A stretch of 64,000 bases of DNA from Bryum argenteum (Eukaryota; Streptophyta; Bryopsida; Bryales; Bryaceae), in contig CM073326.1 in NCBI GenBank assembly GCA_037043015.1, forward strand, positions 12,036,345 to 12,100,344, given 5' to 3'. Within the stretch, counting starts at the first letter, position 1; each line of letters opens with the position of its first letter. The position numbers and the translations under genes were made by a program. The notes beneath the pieces were generated by a model. It saw nothing but the letters and a program-made list of their open reading frames with translations. It was not told the origin of the DNA and ran no database searches. This document shows positions 10,764 through 20,413 of the stretch, piece after piece.

Positions 10764-11849
10764 CTTAGATTATCTTCAAACTACTCTTTAACCCCTAAAC
10801 TACCAAGGCCTCCAATTAGGAGATTTGCGATTTCGGGCAATCTAAGTTAAGATGTTAAAAGTAATATTTTTGCCTAAATTTTATACTGGATGTTCCCTAT
10901 ACTACAAGGTGTATGTGGGAAAATTTGCAAAGTCTAACTCCACCTATGGAGTTCTCAAACGCAAATTTTAGTTTTCAGCCTTGGGGCGGGCAGAAAAAAA
11001 CTTTTTATTTTTACCTTTTTTTTAGATTTTTTTTAAAAAAAATCTTTTCTTGATTGATTTTGTACTAAGGTTTCCAAGTGACCCAAGTTGAAACTTTTAC
11101 CAATCCTACAAGGGCACCCTTCAAAAATTACAAGAGCTAGATTCAAAGTTTTCTTTGATATTTTCATCTTCTCTTTCAAAATTTGCCAAAATTTGAGATT
11201 TTGGAATTTTTGGAATTTCTTTCTTCTTGAAATTCACAAACTCAAGAAGGTATGTACCCACCGTTCATTTTTTCCCTAAACCATATACAATAAACGTGGT
11301 GCATGTTTTACCAAATCCTTGATTTCTAACTTCTTGTAGTAAATAAATTGCATGAAGGCTTGAAAAGCAAAATGAGTGTCTAAAATTTTGCATGGACATG
11401 CCAACTTAGTTATATACATGGAAAAAAATATGAGCTAGATGTTTAAGCTAATAAGCATCACATTTTCCTTTGCACAAAGTTGACTATGTTTGTTGGAAAA
11501 AAAACTGCATCAACTTTGAATGTTATGATCTTACAAATGGCTACGATCCAACGGTTGAAATTTCAGCCACTACCTCTTATAATAGTTATCTTCAAGATCA
11601 TACGGTTGAAAGTTTCAAAAAAGTGTACAAAATATTCTCACACTCCAAAGTTTACAAGGTGGTATGGAATTGTAATTTTGGAGTTTGGAGCTCACAAAAC
11701 ATCATGGTAGTTTAGGGGTTAAAGGTGTTAAACTGACTTCAAACCAATTTTTGAGAAATTTGAGTAAATTTACATTTGAAAACTTTGATGATTTCATGTT
11801 TACAATGGTGATGAGTAGTTAATGACTTGTCATGGGAAAGAAGGATTTG

Positions 11850-12070
11850 GAAATGCACCGTTTTTCCATCCTTCCCGACACCCTTTTCCATTTACATTTT
11901 TTCATTTTCTCTTCATTTTAAAAGTAAACTATAAATATAAATGCTTTAAAATCAAATCTAGTAAAACCCACTTTATTTTACTTTTGAAGTTTAGATTCAG
12001 TTTATACTACAATAAAAACATTTAAAGAAAACCAAGTTTTATATAAAGACCCCTTCTATCGACAAGGAAC
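11850..12070 (+). repeat. Direct repeat R2
   Basis: Diverged second copy of the repeat at 10375-10615. The 1.2 kb between the copies resembles 850-2070, so this is part of a repeat family present at least twice in the window. Confidence 0.7.
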
Positions 12071-12566
12071 GTGAAGTCAAATTTCGCCCGCTTTTTAATT
12101 GGAACAGTTTTATTCCCTCCAAAACGGCGGAACGACCGTTTGATACCCTCCGGAGGGCACAGGTACCCATACATACAAATCACAGAACGGGTATTAATAC
12201 AACCACTTGATTTCCCTCGTCGCGTCTGAGCGCACCCACATATCTACGAATAGCCAACTTCCAATCTATGAATTCCACTTAAATCTACGTAACGCGCGTG
12301 GTTTGCACTCTGCGAAGGAGGAAGGCCTGTCGTCGGAGAAGCTTTGCGCTTGCAGCTTGGCTCGCACGGTAACGATCATAGAGTCCACGTTTGTTTGTAC
12401 AATTGCCGGAGAAACCCTTCTTCTATGTCTTAAACTGATCGTGGAGCGCTTTTTTACTTTTGAGCCAGCCAGAATGCGCGGGGTTCATTCATAACGATAA
12501 TTCTAGGGCTCGAGCGACTGATTGAGGTTGTGTTGGCAGATCGGGAGATAGTGAGCAAGCATTCAG

Positions 12567-12699
12567 GTAAGCTCAATCTCACCCTAACCCAGCAAGCAGC
12601 TTTTACGTTTCGTCGATTCATTCAGGTGCGGATGCTCGCTTCTCGACCCTAAAACCCTAAGAGTAGTCAGTGATCGTGATCGTGATCGTGATCGTGCAG
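12567..12699 (+). other. Probable 5' UTR intron of the F-box gene
   Basis: A GTAAGC donor at 12567 and a GTGCAG acceptor ending at 12699 frame a likely leader intron. An alternative acceptor TTCAG lies near 12625. The 3' end of the intron carries a tandem run of GATCGT units (about 12672-12696). Confidence 0.4.
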
Positions 12700-12702
12700 G
12701 TT

Positions 12703-12717
12703 ATGGCGTGTAATTAG
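12703..12717 (+). promoter_or_regulatory. Four-codon uORF abutting the F-box start
   Basis: ATG GCG TGT AAT TAG ends two bases before the ATG of the F-box frame. A uORF this short and this close would force leaky scanning or very fast re-initiation, and could lower translation of the main frame. This follows from sequence only. Confidence 0.45.
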
Positions 12718-12719
12718 AG

Positions 12720-13025
12720 ATGATAATGGCCATGGATATGGATCCTGGTCTGTGGGGTCACCTTCCCAGCGAGCTTCTGCAGCTTGTGTTTTCTCGTTTG
12801 GGTGGAGCCGAAATCTGTCGGCTGCGGATTTTGTCGAAGAAGTGGAAGCGAGACATCGATAGAATGAGAGCCGAGTTTAATTGGGATCCCGAGATCTGGG
12901 GCCTTCTCCCCACGGAGCTTCTGCGGCTCGTGTTCTCTCGCCTTCGTGTCGCTGACATCGCCCATCTGCGCATTCTTTCCAAGGAGTGGAAGAGAGACAT
13001 AGATTCCATGCTGGAAACATTCTGA
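12720..13025 (+). CDS. Small tandem double-F-box protein
   Basis: This 101-residue protein is made almost only of two F-box motifs. Motif 1 (about residues 11-47) carries LPSELLQLVFSRL and LRILSKKWKRDI; motif 2 (about 59-95) carries LPTELLRLVFSRL and LRILSKEWKRDI. The repeat period is 48 residues (144 bp), which points to an internal duplication. F-boxes bind SKP1 in SCF ubiquitin ligases. Normal F-box proteins then have a kelch, LRR or other substrate domain, and this one stops straight after motif 2. It may be a dominant-negative SKP1 binder, a truncated relic, or the first exon of a longer gene. Four in-frame Met codons (12720, 12726, 12732 and 12738) compete as starts. Confidence 0.7.
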   Translation: MIMAMDMDPGLWGHLPSELLQLVFSRLGGAEICRLRILSKKWKRDIDRMRAEFNWDPEIWGLLPTELLRLVFSRLRVADIAHLRILSKEWKRDIDSMLETF

Positions 13026-13859
13026 GTGCTACACTGCTTGCATCGTCTTTTCAAGTTTTAGTGGAATGACGATGGAGGTTTGTTTGTTAGCCAGCGTCCT
13101 CCACTTACACCCCCCTGTATATTGTTGTAATGAAAGAAGGCTTGATTCTCACTTCTGCGTTGTTTGCATGGCAGCATCAAGGCATTTGTTTGTTTCAACG
13201 CTGCTGCTCCTACTTATATTCGGCTTCTACGATTACGGTCTTGTAGATATACCCTTTTTTGATAACCAAAGTTATGTAATCGACCGTTTGAGCAATAACA
13301 GTGTTGAGCGTGCTACTTTTTTGCTGAGACTCGTTATACTGTACATGTTGTGTAGTGGTTCTCAGGAATTTTCTTAGCTACCATGCCTGCTCCCCCGATT
13401 ACTCCGGCCGCACATCCTTCCGGATGCTGTGAATTAGCCAGGGATTGTCATGGATTGCTACTCAGGGTTGCATTCGTACAAAAAACACCAGGCTCATTTC
13501 TGTTTCATATACTAATAGCAGGTAGTTTACAGGCGTCCGTTTGCGCAGCAGTCTCCAGGAGCGTGCACTCGCTTTATCGTCTTAATTTGGAGTATATACT
13601 TGAAGCACAGTTTGGGTTAGGTCACACTTCAATGCAGTGGTAGTTTTTCTACGACGTCAACAGTCACGAGCTGGAGAAGAGCCAGCGGATGCTATTCTGA
13701 TGGTCTTGTAAGGTGGGGTTGGTTTTGAGGTTTCGAGTGTGAAGCAACCCAAGGTGAGAGCTTTTTTAGAATCCAACTTTGATGAATTTACAACTTTATG
13801 TTACACGCACATGCGATTCTATTGAAGTGCTTGAAGTTTTGGAGCATCCTACCGTTACA
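13026..13859. other. F-box gene 3' region, no further gene supported
   Basis: It probably contains the 3' UTR of the F-box gene and the 3' UTR of the convergent amidohydrolase. Open frames at 13066-13377 and 13383-13643 match nothing I know, and their hydrophobic stretch looks incidental. Confidence 0.4.
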
Positions 13860-15416
13860 CTACAAATGCGTCCTTTTGACAATGACACCCTCCTTGATTA
13901 CCATGAGGATTTGTGAAGGATCCGAAAGGGAGGCAAAGTTGTCGGTGAGAGGGTTAGTCTTGAGCACGACGAGGTCGGCGAACGCGCTAGGAGCAATCAC
14001 TCCAACCTGACCCTCCATGTTGAACAGCTTGGCAGCAGTGGTGGTGGCAGAACGGAGCACCGCGGCCGCGCTTTGAGCCTTGCAGCGGAGTCCAAACTCT
14101 TCTGACTGGTACTTGTGCATGGACCCCAGCAAGTCGCTCCCGTAACACACATTCACTCCCTCCCTCTCTGCCAATCTCAGAGCGTCCAATCCTGTGGCCA
14201 GAAGGTCGCTCACTTTCTCCACCTGCGCACAATTGTCATAAGCATCTGCACTATACCAGTCGGAAGAATCTGCACTGTACTACTTGACTGTCAGATAAAC
14301 GAGACATTCCACTGACCTGGTCGCGGGGCATCCCTGAGGCTTCTCCTCCGCGTTTGATGCGATCGTAAGTCACCAATGTGGGTACCAAATAGGACCCTGT
14401 CTTCTTCAGAAGCTCGATGCACTCCAAGTTGATGTAGTTTCCATGTTCGATGGAGCGGACTCCAAGCTCCAGGCAACGCTTAATGGCTGGGGCGGTGTAC
14501 GCGTGCGCGCAGACATATACCCCCGCATGAGTAGCTTCTTCTACGATGGCTGCAATCTCTTCGTCGGAGAATTGGAGGTTGGTAAGGCGGTCAGTCGGCG
14601 AGGACACTCCGCCCGACGCCATTATCTGCACGTAACCATACCCCGATCAGCTGATCATGCTAAAACCCGATGAAAGACTTTTAGGTGCACAATTGGTGAC
14701 AGAATTGGCACCTTGATGTGGTGAGCACCACGCCGAAGCTCCTCGCGTGCGGCAGCGCGGACTTGGTCGACGCCGTCACAGACGCGTCCGAGCGCGAGAC
14801 AACAGCTGGACGGCTCGCGATCCTCCCCGCGCAGGCGCATGTCGCCATGGCCGCCAGTCTGGGACAAGGCGTGGCCGCAGAAGAGAATGCGCGGTCCGAG
14901 AATCGACCCCTCTTCGACTGCCCTCGCGAGGCCCCAGTCGCAGCCCCCAGCGTCGCGGACGGTAGTGAACCCGCGCATGAGCATGTCTCGCAACACCACG
15001 GTCGCGCGCGCCGTGACCAAGCTCGGGGGCAGCACCAGGAGGTCGTGCAGGTTCGCTGACACAGCCGTCACGTGCACGTGCGCGTCGCACAATCCAGGTA
15101 TCACGAAGCCACCTTGCACGTCGACGACCACGGATGGCGCAACGTTGCCTGGAGGGGGACCACCCTGGCCTATGGACGCAATGCGCTTGCCTTCGATCAG
15201 AATGTACACTTCCGAGGCCACATCCACGGGCTCCCCATCCCCCTCCCGCAAGGTGATGAGAGTGCAATTCTGTAGCAGCACGTAGCTGGCGTCGCCCGCA
15301 TCCTGCCCCATAGCCGGCCGGCCGAATCTGGAACGGAGCTCGTGAGCAAGTGAGCAGCGCGCGCGACGCACTAGTGCTGAATACGTCCGGGCGTGGCGTC
15401 CGCTGATGGACAACAA
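13860..15416 (-). CDS. Metal-dependent amidohydrolase (imidazolonepropionase/Xaa-Pro dipeptidase-like)
   Basis: Three exons: 15416-14712, 14625-14317 and 14222-13860, joined in frame by GT-AG introns (458 residues). Starting at the inner ATG at 15311 gives 423 residues, closer to the family length. The 35 extra residues are rich in Arg and Ser and could be an organelle transit peptide. All metal ligands of the amidohydrolase superfamily are visible (long numbering): H113 and H115 (DAHVH), bridging K235 (HHIK, at the exact end of exon 1), H276 (CAHAY), H296 (IEHGN) and D368 (GSD). The IMASGG and PTD signatures place it in the Xaa-Pro dipeptidase/molinate-hydrolase-like branch, mostly known from bacteria and fungi. 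The substrate is unknown. It is GC-rich at the 5' end. Confidence 0.85.
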
Positions 15417-15620
15417 TGCGCAATTGTGCGAGGTGTCATCAATGGAAAGGAATGGGAGGTTTATCAGTCAAATCAGGTGTTCCTAACCTTCTTTGCGTGG
15501 GTCAGATTCTTCAGAAATCAGGGTAACTTGCATAATCCCTGCACGAATTTCAATGAGCAACCTCATTGTGGAGTGGATAAGAGAATCATCTTTTGCAATG
15601 TGCAAAGCTTGTGGGTGATT

Positions 15621-15747
15621 GGAGCACTTGGAACTACTATGTTTGAAGTTTTCTTGCATTAGATATGTAATTTGGAAGTTGGAGGAGCAATTGGACCTAT
15701 TATGTTTAGAAGTTTTCTTACATTAGATATGTAATTTGGAAGTTGGA
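15621..15747. repeat. Tandem duplication of a 63-bp unit
   Basis: Copies at 15621-15683 and 15684-15747 differ at few positions. Both contain TTAGATATGTAATTTGGAAG. It lies upstream of the amidohydrolase start. Confidence 0.85.
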
Positions 15748-15770
15748 GCAATAGATGCATCTCATCAGGC

Positions 15771-16065
15771 CCACTTTATACTTGGGGCCGGATTAAGGGC
15801 CGGCCCGAATTCTTCAAATTTCAACCAATAGGAAGGCTTGATTCTTTCAAATTGGGCCCAAGGGCTTTGTACTAAGGCTGGACTGGAACTCCAATTTATC
15901 CTATGTCGCATCCTACGTGGCACTATTTTGGTGCCAAAATGTTCGGGCCTTGTTGATGCAATTGGGATGAGGTTTACCCAGGCCCGAACTTCCCATCTTG
16001 AGCCTGAAATCTAGCCGTTGAATCTGGCCCGTTCTCCGGCCGGCCCCAACCTGTGTATAAAGTGG
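15771..16065. mobile_element. GGCC-rich foldback MITE
   Basis: A 295-bp element whose ends are CCACTTTATA and TATAAAGTGG, followed inward by GGGGCCGG and CCGGCCCC. GGCCC/GGGCC motifs recur inside. No certain target duplication. Confidence 0.7.
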
Positions 16066-16239
16066 TGAACATCCTCGTAATGTGTACAGACTAAGCATAT
16101 CATATTATATGGGGTTAAACTTTAACCCCCTCTTTCATGTTGTTTTGTGTCGTATTCAACTATATCCGGACGCATTCAAGGAATTTCTGTAAAATGGGTA
16201 TTATATGGATTGGAATTTAACATGGAGAATTTGAGTATT

Positions 16240-16470
16240 TGAATTGTATGGTGGGTCCCAAATATATAACAACTTTATAATTATATTGCACCTCTTCATA
16301 AACTCTGAAAGAAAGAATATCTATGGTTTTGAGTGCGTCCTAATAAGGAAAATCAAATTTTCTTTTAATTTTTTTGTTCTTCTGAATCCTTCAAATAGTC
16401 ACGATGAAATAGAATTCACCAAATGACAATATTCCTATGGAAATCCGCGGTTGTGCCAATAGGTGCATTT
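16240..16470 (+). repeat. Dispersed repeat, copy 1 (pair at 47085-47290)
   Basis: Shares ordered blocks with 47085-47290: 'tgcacctcttcataaa' against 'tgcacctcgtcataaa', 'cttcaaatagtcacga' against 'cttcaaatagtgacga', and 'ttcctatggaaatc' against 'ttcctatgggaacc'. Diverged interspersed repeat of unknown class. Confidence 0.6.
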
Positions 16471-16650
16471 GTACATTATCCAGAAATCCCCTAGTTGTTG
16501 TTCCTGTTTCATTCATATCTTCTCAACAAAGGATCTGGGGACATGATGTATTACTCTTGGACTACTTTAAGTTCAAAAATAGATAAATGTAGCTTTTCCA
16601 ACAGTTTGTGGATTTCATCAATATTTGGGTTCAATGCTAATTTTAAGCCT

Positions 16651-17042
16651 AACCTCAATTCCGTTAAAATGGCGTTATTTCGGTAAAATGGCGCTTTTTG
16701 GGGTGCTTAAAATGAAAAAAATGATGTTGGTTTTTATCGAGTTTTGACATGATAGGGTAAATATTTCTTAACGGCCGTTCAGAAATATTGCCCTTTTACT
16801 GTGTCCAAAGGTCAAAAACCATAAAAATGTGTGATATTATGAAAATTTTGGTGATATTACAGAAATTTTGTGATATTACGGAGTACATGTGTGATATTAA
16901 TAAACATGCCATTTTGTAGGCATAAATACTTCTGAACTTCACTTCAAAAATATGCTTGTAAAATGGCACATTTGCACAATATGGCACTTTAGCTCCGCTA
17001 AAATGGCACATGGAATAGTGCCATTTTAACGGAATTGAGGTT
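16651..17042. mobile_element. MITE with perfect 23-bp inverted termini
   Basis: The ends are AACCTCAATTCCGTTAAAAT at 16651 and its perfect reverse complement ending at 17042, flanked on both sides by GCCT (a likely 4-bp target duplication). The inside carries AAATGGC motifs in both orientations and four loose copies of GTGATATTA (about 16829-16900). It is non-coding. Confidence 0.8.
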
Positions 17043-17664
17043 GCCTCTAAACGATTGCCTCTATCATTCAGTTTTTATTCTATTGTTGCCTCTCACCAAA
17101 TGCTTGGACTCTAGTCTTTAGATTTGCACAAAAATGAATTTTAATTTTATTATTATTAGCATGAGTTATTACATGGAGATGCTTTACAAAGTGATATCAA
17201 GAAACTATGAAAAGTGCAGTAGCAAGGATAGGGAGGTTGATTGTTTTTGCTCTTCTTAAGGACAATCCGGAGGAGAGGATTGAAGTAAACTAGCCGACCT
17301 CAGAGGTTGAGGTTACCCTTGGCTTACTTTCCTTGTAATGGGTAAGATATAAGTAAAGAAAGAGAGTACTTAATATACAAGCTATGAGTTGTGTGGTTTT
17401 CTTCAGACTGAAAACCATGGGGTTGGTGTAGTATAGCCATAGGAGATACAGTTACATTCGGGGAACTTTGGAGTAAGTAATGGAGTTGATTATCTCGAAG
17501 TACCCAAGTAAATCTACATGGGAGTTCTTTGAGTTAATAAGTCTCAACGGCTCGAATTAAACAAAGAACACAAACACAGAGACTATGTATAAAGGCCAAG
17601 ACAATCCAAGTAGACGAATAATACGAAGAGATACAATAGTCACTAAGAATAGGGAAAGATGGAC

Positions 17665-20413
17665 CACTAGAGGAAAACAGTGATTTGTCCCGCGTTATTT
17701 CGCGTCAAAAGTGACGTTTACCCAGACTAGTCAAAATTAGTGTGGGTAACTTGACCACAATGACTTTTTGCATGTTAATCGGTTTAACATACTTCCGTCA
17801 CTATTGACTATGGTTTAACAGCGAGTGTCATAGTAACACTCATGGATTTAGGAAGAACGGAACCGCGTTAAAACGAACAGAACCACGTCAACGTTGACAT
17901 GTACGCCCCCAGAGGGGGGTAACTTTAGCACTTCATTTTTTACCCTCTAGTAATATTTAAATGATTAAATATATTCATGATCCACGTAAGCACGTTTCTT
18001 TTAACATTGATGACGTTTAAAGTGACATGGGCGACGTTCAGTGTGTTACTTTTGACATATTCATAAATCCTACGTGGAATGCCCTGGTGATGTGGAAGCC
18101 TTATCTGGAGGATAGGGGTGACTAGGACAAGTTGGTTTTTGTCCCATGTGGATGTCAATAGTGACGTTGGCGTTTATTTTGACGCACAATTGTGTCACCG
18201 TATGTTTAAGCAAACGTAATGACATAGCTGACGTGTCAAGTGCATTTATGATAGGGTGACGTGGCAGTTCGGGTTTGACTTGGTCAATGATCCTAGAGAG
18301 TGTCAATGGTGACGTAAATGTCAAAAGTAACATATATCATTTTAAACTGTGCTTTAGGGTTAGGGTTTGAACTGCGGCGGCTGGGGTTTGACCTGCGTCA
18401 AAATTGACGCACGTGTCTAAAAAGACATAGAATGTGTTAAACACTGATCCTAAAGATGTCATCATGCATGCGTTTCTATTGACGCATGGTTGATGCCAAC
18501 GAGTTATTACTGACGTCATGTTACTTGTATAACGTGAACGTGTCACTAGTGACATGATCACATCAACACAAGCATGTGAAGAAAGACGTCTACTATGACG
18601 TCTAGAATAACGTACTTTAGTCCGTTCAGCTCTAGGAATGACTTTCATCGGGGTAGATGAACAGAGGCGGCTAGGGGGTACGGTTCTGATATGGGTACCA
18701 CTAAGACGCGTCTCATTATGTGTGACCTATGTTTAATTCATCAAATATGTGCTAGAATTTCCTTTTTTAACTACATGTATACAACTATAGCCATGTCACC
18801 TATAATACCATCTGGTTAAAATAATTTTTCAATATTGTTTGTTTATCAAAAAAGTAGTTTCAAAAAAATTACACTATTTAGGAGGGGGTACCCATATCAG
18901 AACCGCACCCTAGGGTTAGCCGCCATAGTTAGGTCATGGTACTTTTAGAGAAAATATAAGCTAGAATCTCACTCTTGCTTTCATTTCTACACATTTTGTG
19001 TTAGAGTTCTACAGTTTTAGAGATTAACGTGTTAGATTGTTAAAGTATGAGTTGTAGAGGTGTTGGAGTTTTACAAGTTTGTCTTCTTTTTTTGCAATTT
19101 TTAGGTTATTCAAGAGTTGCGTCGTGATGATCTCCATCACAGTTTGATTGCATGATGTGCCTTATTAAACTTAGCGTGTCCGTGGTAATGTGTGTTGTGC
19201 AGATCAAGAAAAATCAAGCATGAGGAAACCCAGAAAGTCACTCTACGGCGGCTAGGGTTTCTGCATTAAAAGTGACGCGCCCGTCAAAAGTGACATAGGT
19301 TGTGTTAAACACTGTTTTTAGAGACGTCATCATATAGAGTACTTGAATGCGTCACTATTGACGCAGGTTTAACGCTAGCGCGTCACTTTTGACGTAGTGT
19401 AACGCAAGGAGTACCCTAGCACATAGCACATATATATAGCCTTTATGCTTTATGCTACTCAATACTTGCAACTTTGTACCAGTGGCTAATTTTCCATCTA
19501 ATACAGCAAAAGCACTGACCAGGTTTATGTTGCACTCCATTTCGTGTATGTTTCTGTCAGAGTGTGTTATATTTGACGTTGCATTTACGTTATCAAATGT
19601 GTCATGTAACGTCACTTTTAACGTTTTCATTTCCGTCATATTGTGTCATATTGTTTTTCTTTTGACACACATCTGCCATCGGGTTGCGTCGAATGGATGA
19701 CGTGGCGAACGTCATCCTACATCTTGTCTCTTTACTTGAAACACGCTAAAACACGTGACATTCGTCTTTAAGTGCGTCAACTTTGACACGAGGCCGTGTT
19801 TCTTTTCACACATAACTTGATAACATGAATGTCACCCTACATCTAAAGACACATCCAAAACGCGTTAAAACAAACGACATTTGTGTTTAACAATATTAAA
19901 CAACGTCTAAGGATGTTTTGGAAATCGTGTTAAAACAGAGGACACAAGTGTTCCTCAACGTCAATGTGGACACTATCTCCCGTTTCTTTTGACACAAACT
20001 CCGAACTTCTTTCACATTTTAGGATGTGGCCACGTGTCACGATCTCAGCCACCGAAATTTAAATGCCACGTCAGATTTCCGATGCCACATCAGATCAGAT
20101 TTCATCCATCACAAGGATGAAAACTTGTCCCATGTGGCATGTACAAACGCGGGAAAAGCTGACGTGGAAAGTAATTTACTTACCAAATTACTGACCCTCG
20201 GTAACTTACCCAACTAGAAAAATGTCATTTTAACACTGCGTCATAAATCATTTGTCCCCGTTAACATTTTTTAACACTACACGTTAAACTCAAAAGATGT
20301 CCGTGACATTTTTGATTTATTTGCGTCACTTTTTCTATCCGCGTTAAACCACGTTAAACCGCGTTAAAAACAACGTTAAAAACAGTGTCCGAGGACCCTG
20401 TTTTCCTCTAGTG
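17665..20413. mobile_element. Non-autonomous CACTA (EnSpm/CMC) transposon
   Basis: This 2749-bp element starts CACTAGAGGAAAACAG and ends with the exact reverse complement CTGTTTTCCTCTAGTG. It is flanked by the 3-bp duplication GAC (17662-17664 and 20414-20416), as CACTA elements are. Most of the element consists of short motifs repeated in both orientations: GTGACGT/ACGTCAC, CGTCAAAAGTGAC-like palindromes and CGTTAAA/TTTAACG. These are the sub-terminal repeats to which CACTA transposases bind, here extending through nearly the whole body. No transposase frame is visible, so it would need an enzyme in trans. A second foldback is nested at about 18675-18910. Confidence 0.9.
18675..18910. mobile_element. 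Foldback element nested in the CACTA transposon
   Basis: The arms CGGTTCTGATATGGGTACC at the left and its reverse complement at the right (18887-18906) enclose AT-rich DNA lacking GTGACG motifs. TAG flanks both sides (18672-18674 and 18911-18913), a possible target duplication. It interrupts CACTA sequence, so it inserted later. Confidence 0.65.

Noticed and set aside
10375-12070. LTR retrotransposon with R1 and R2 as LTRs
   Set aside because: No TG..CA ends, primer-binding site, polypurine tract or retroelement protein; the repeats also differ too much to be called LTRs with confidence.
13066-13643. Two hydrophobic open frames after the F-box gene
   Set aside because: No family match and a position typical of a 3' UTR; not reported as genes.
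17665-20413. CRISPR-like or satellite array of GTGACG motifs
   Set aside because: Spacing is irregular, motifs occur in both orientations, and CACTA termini with a GAC duplication explain the segment.
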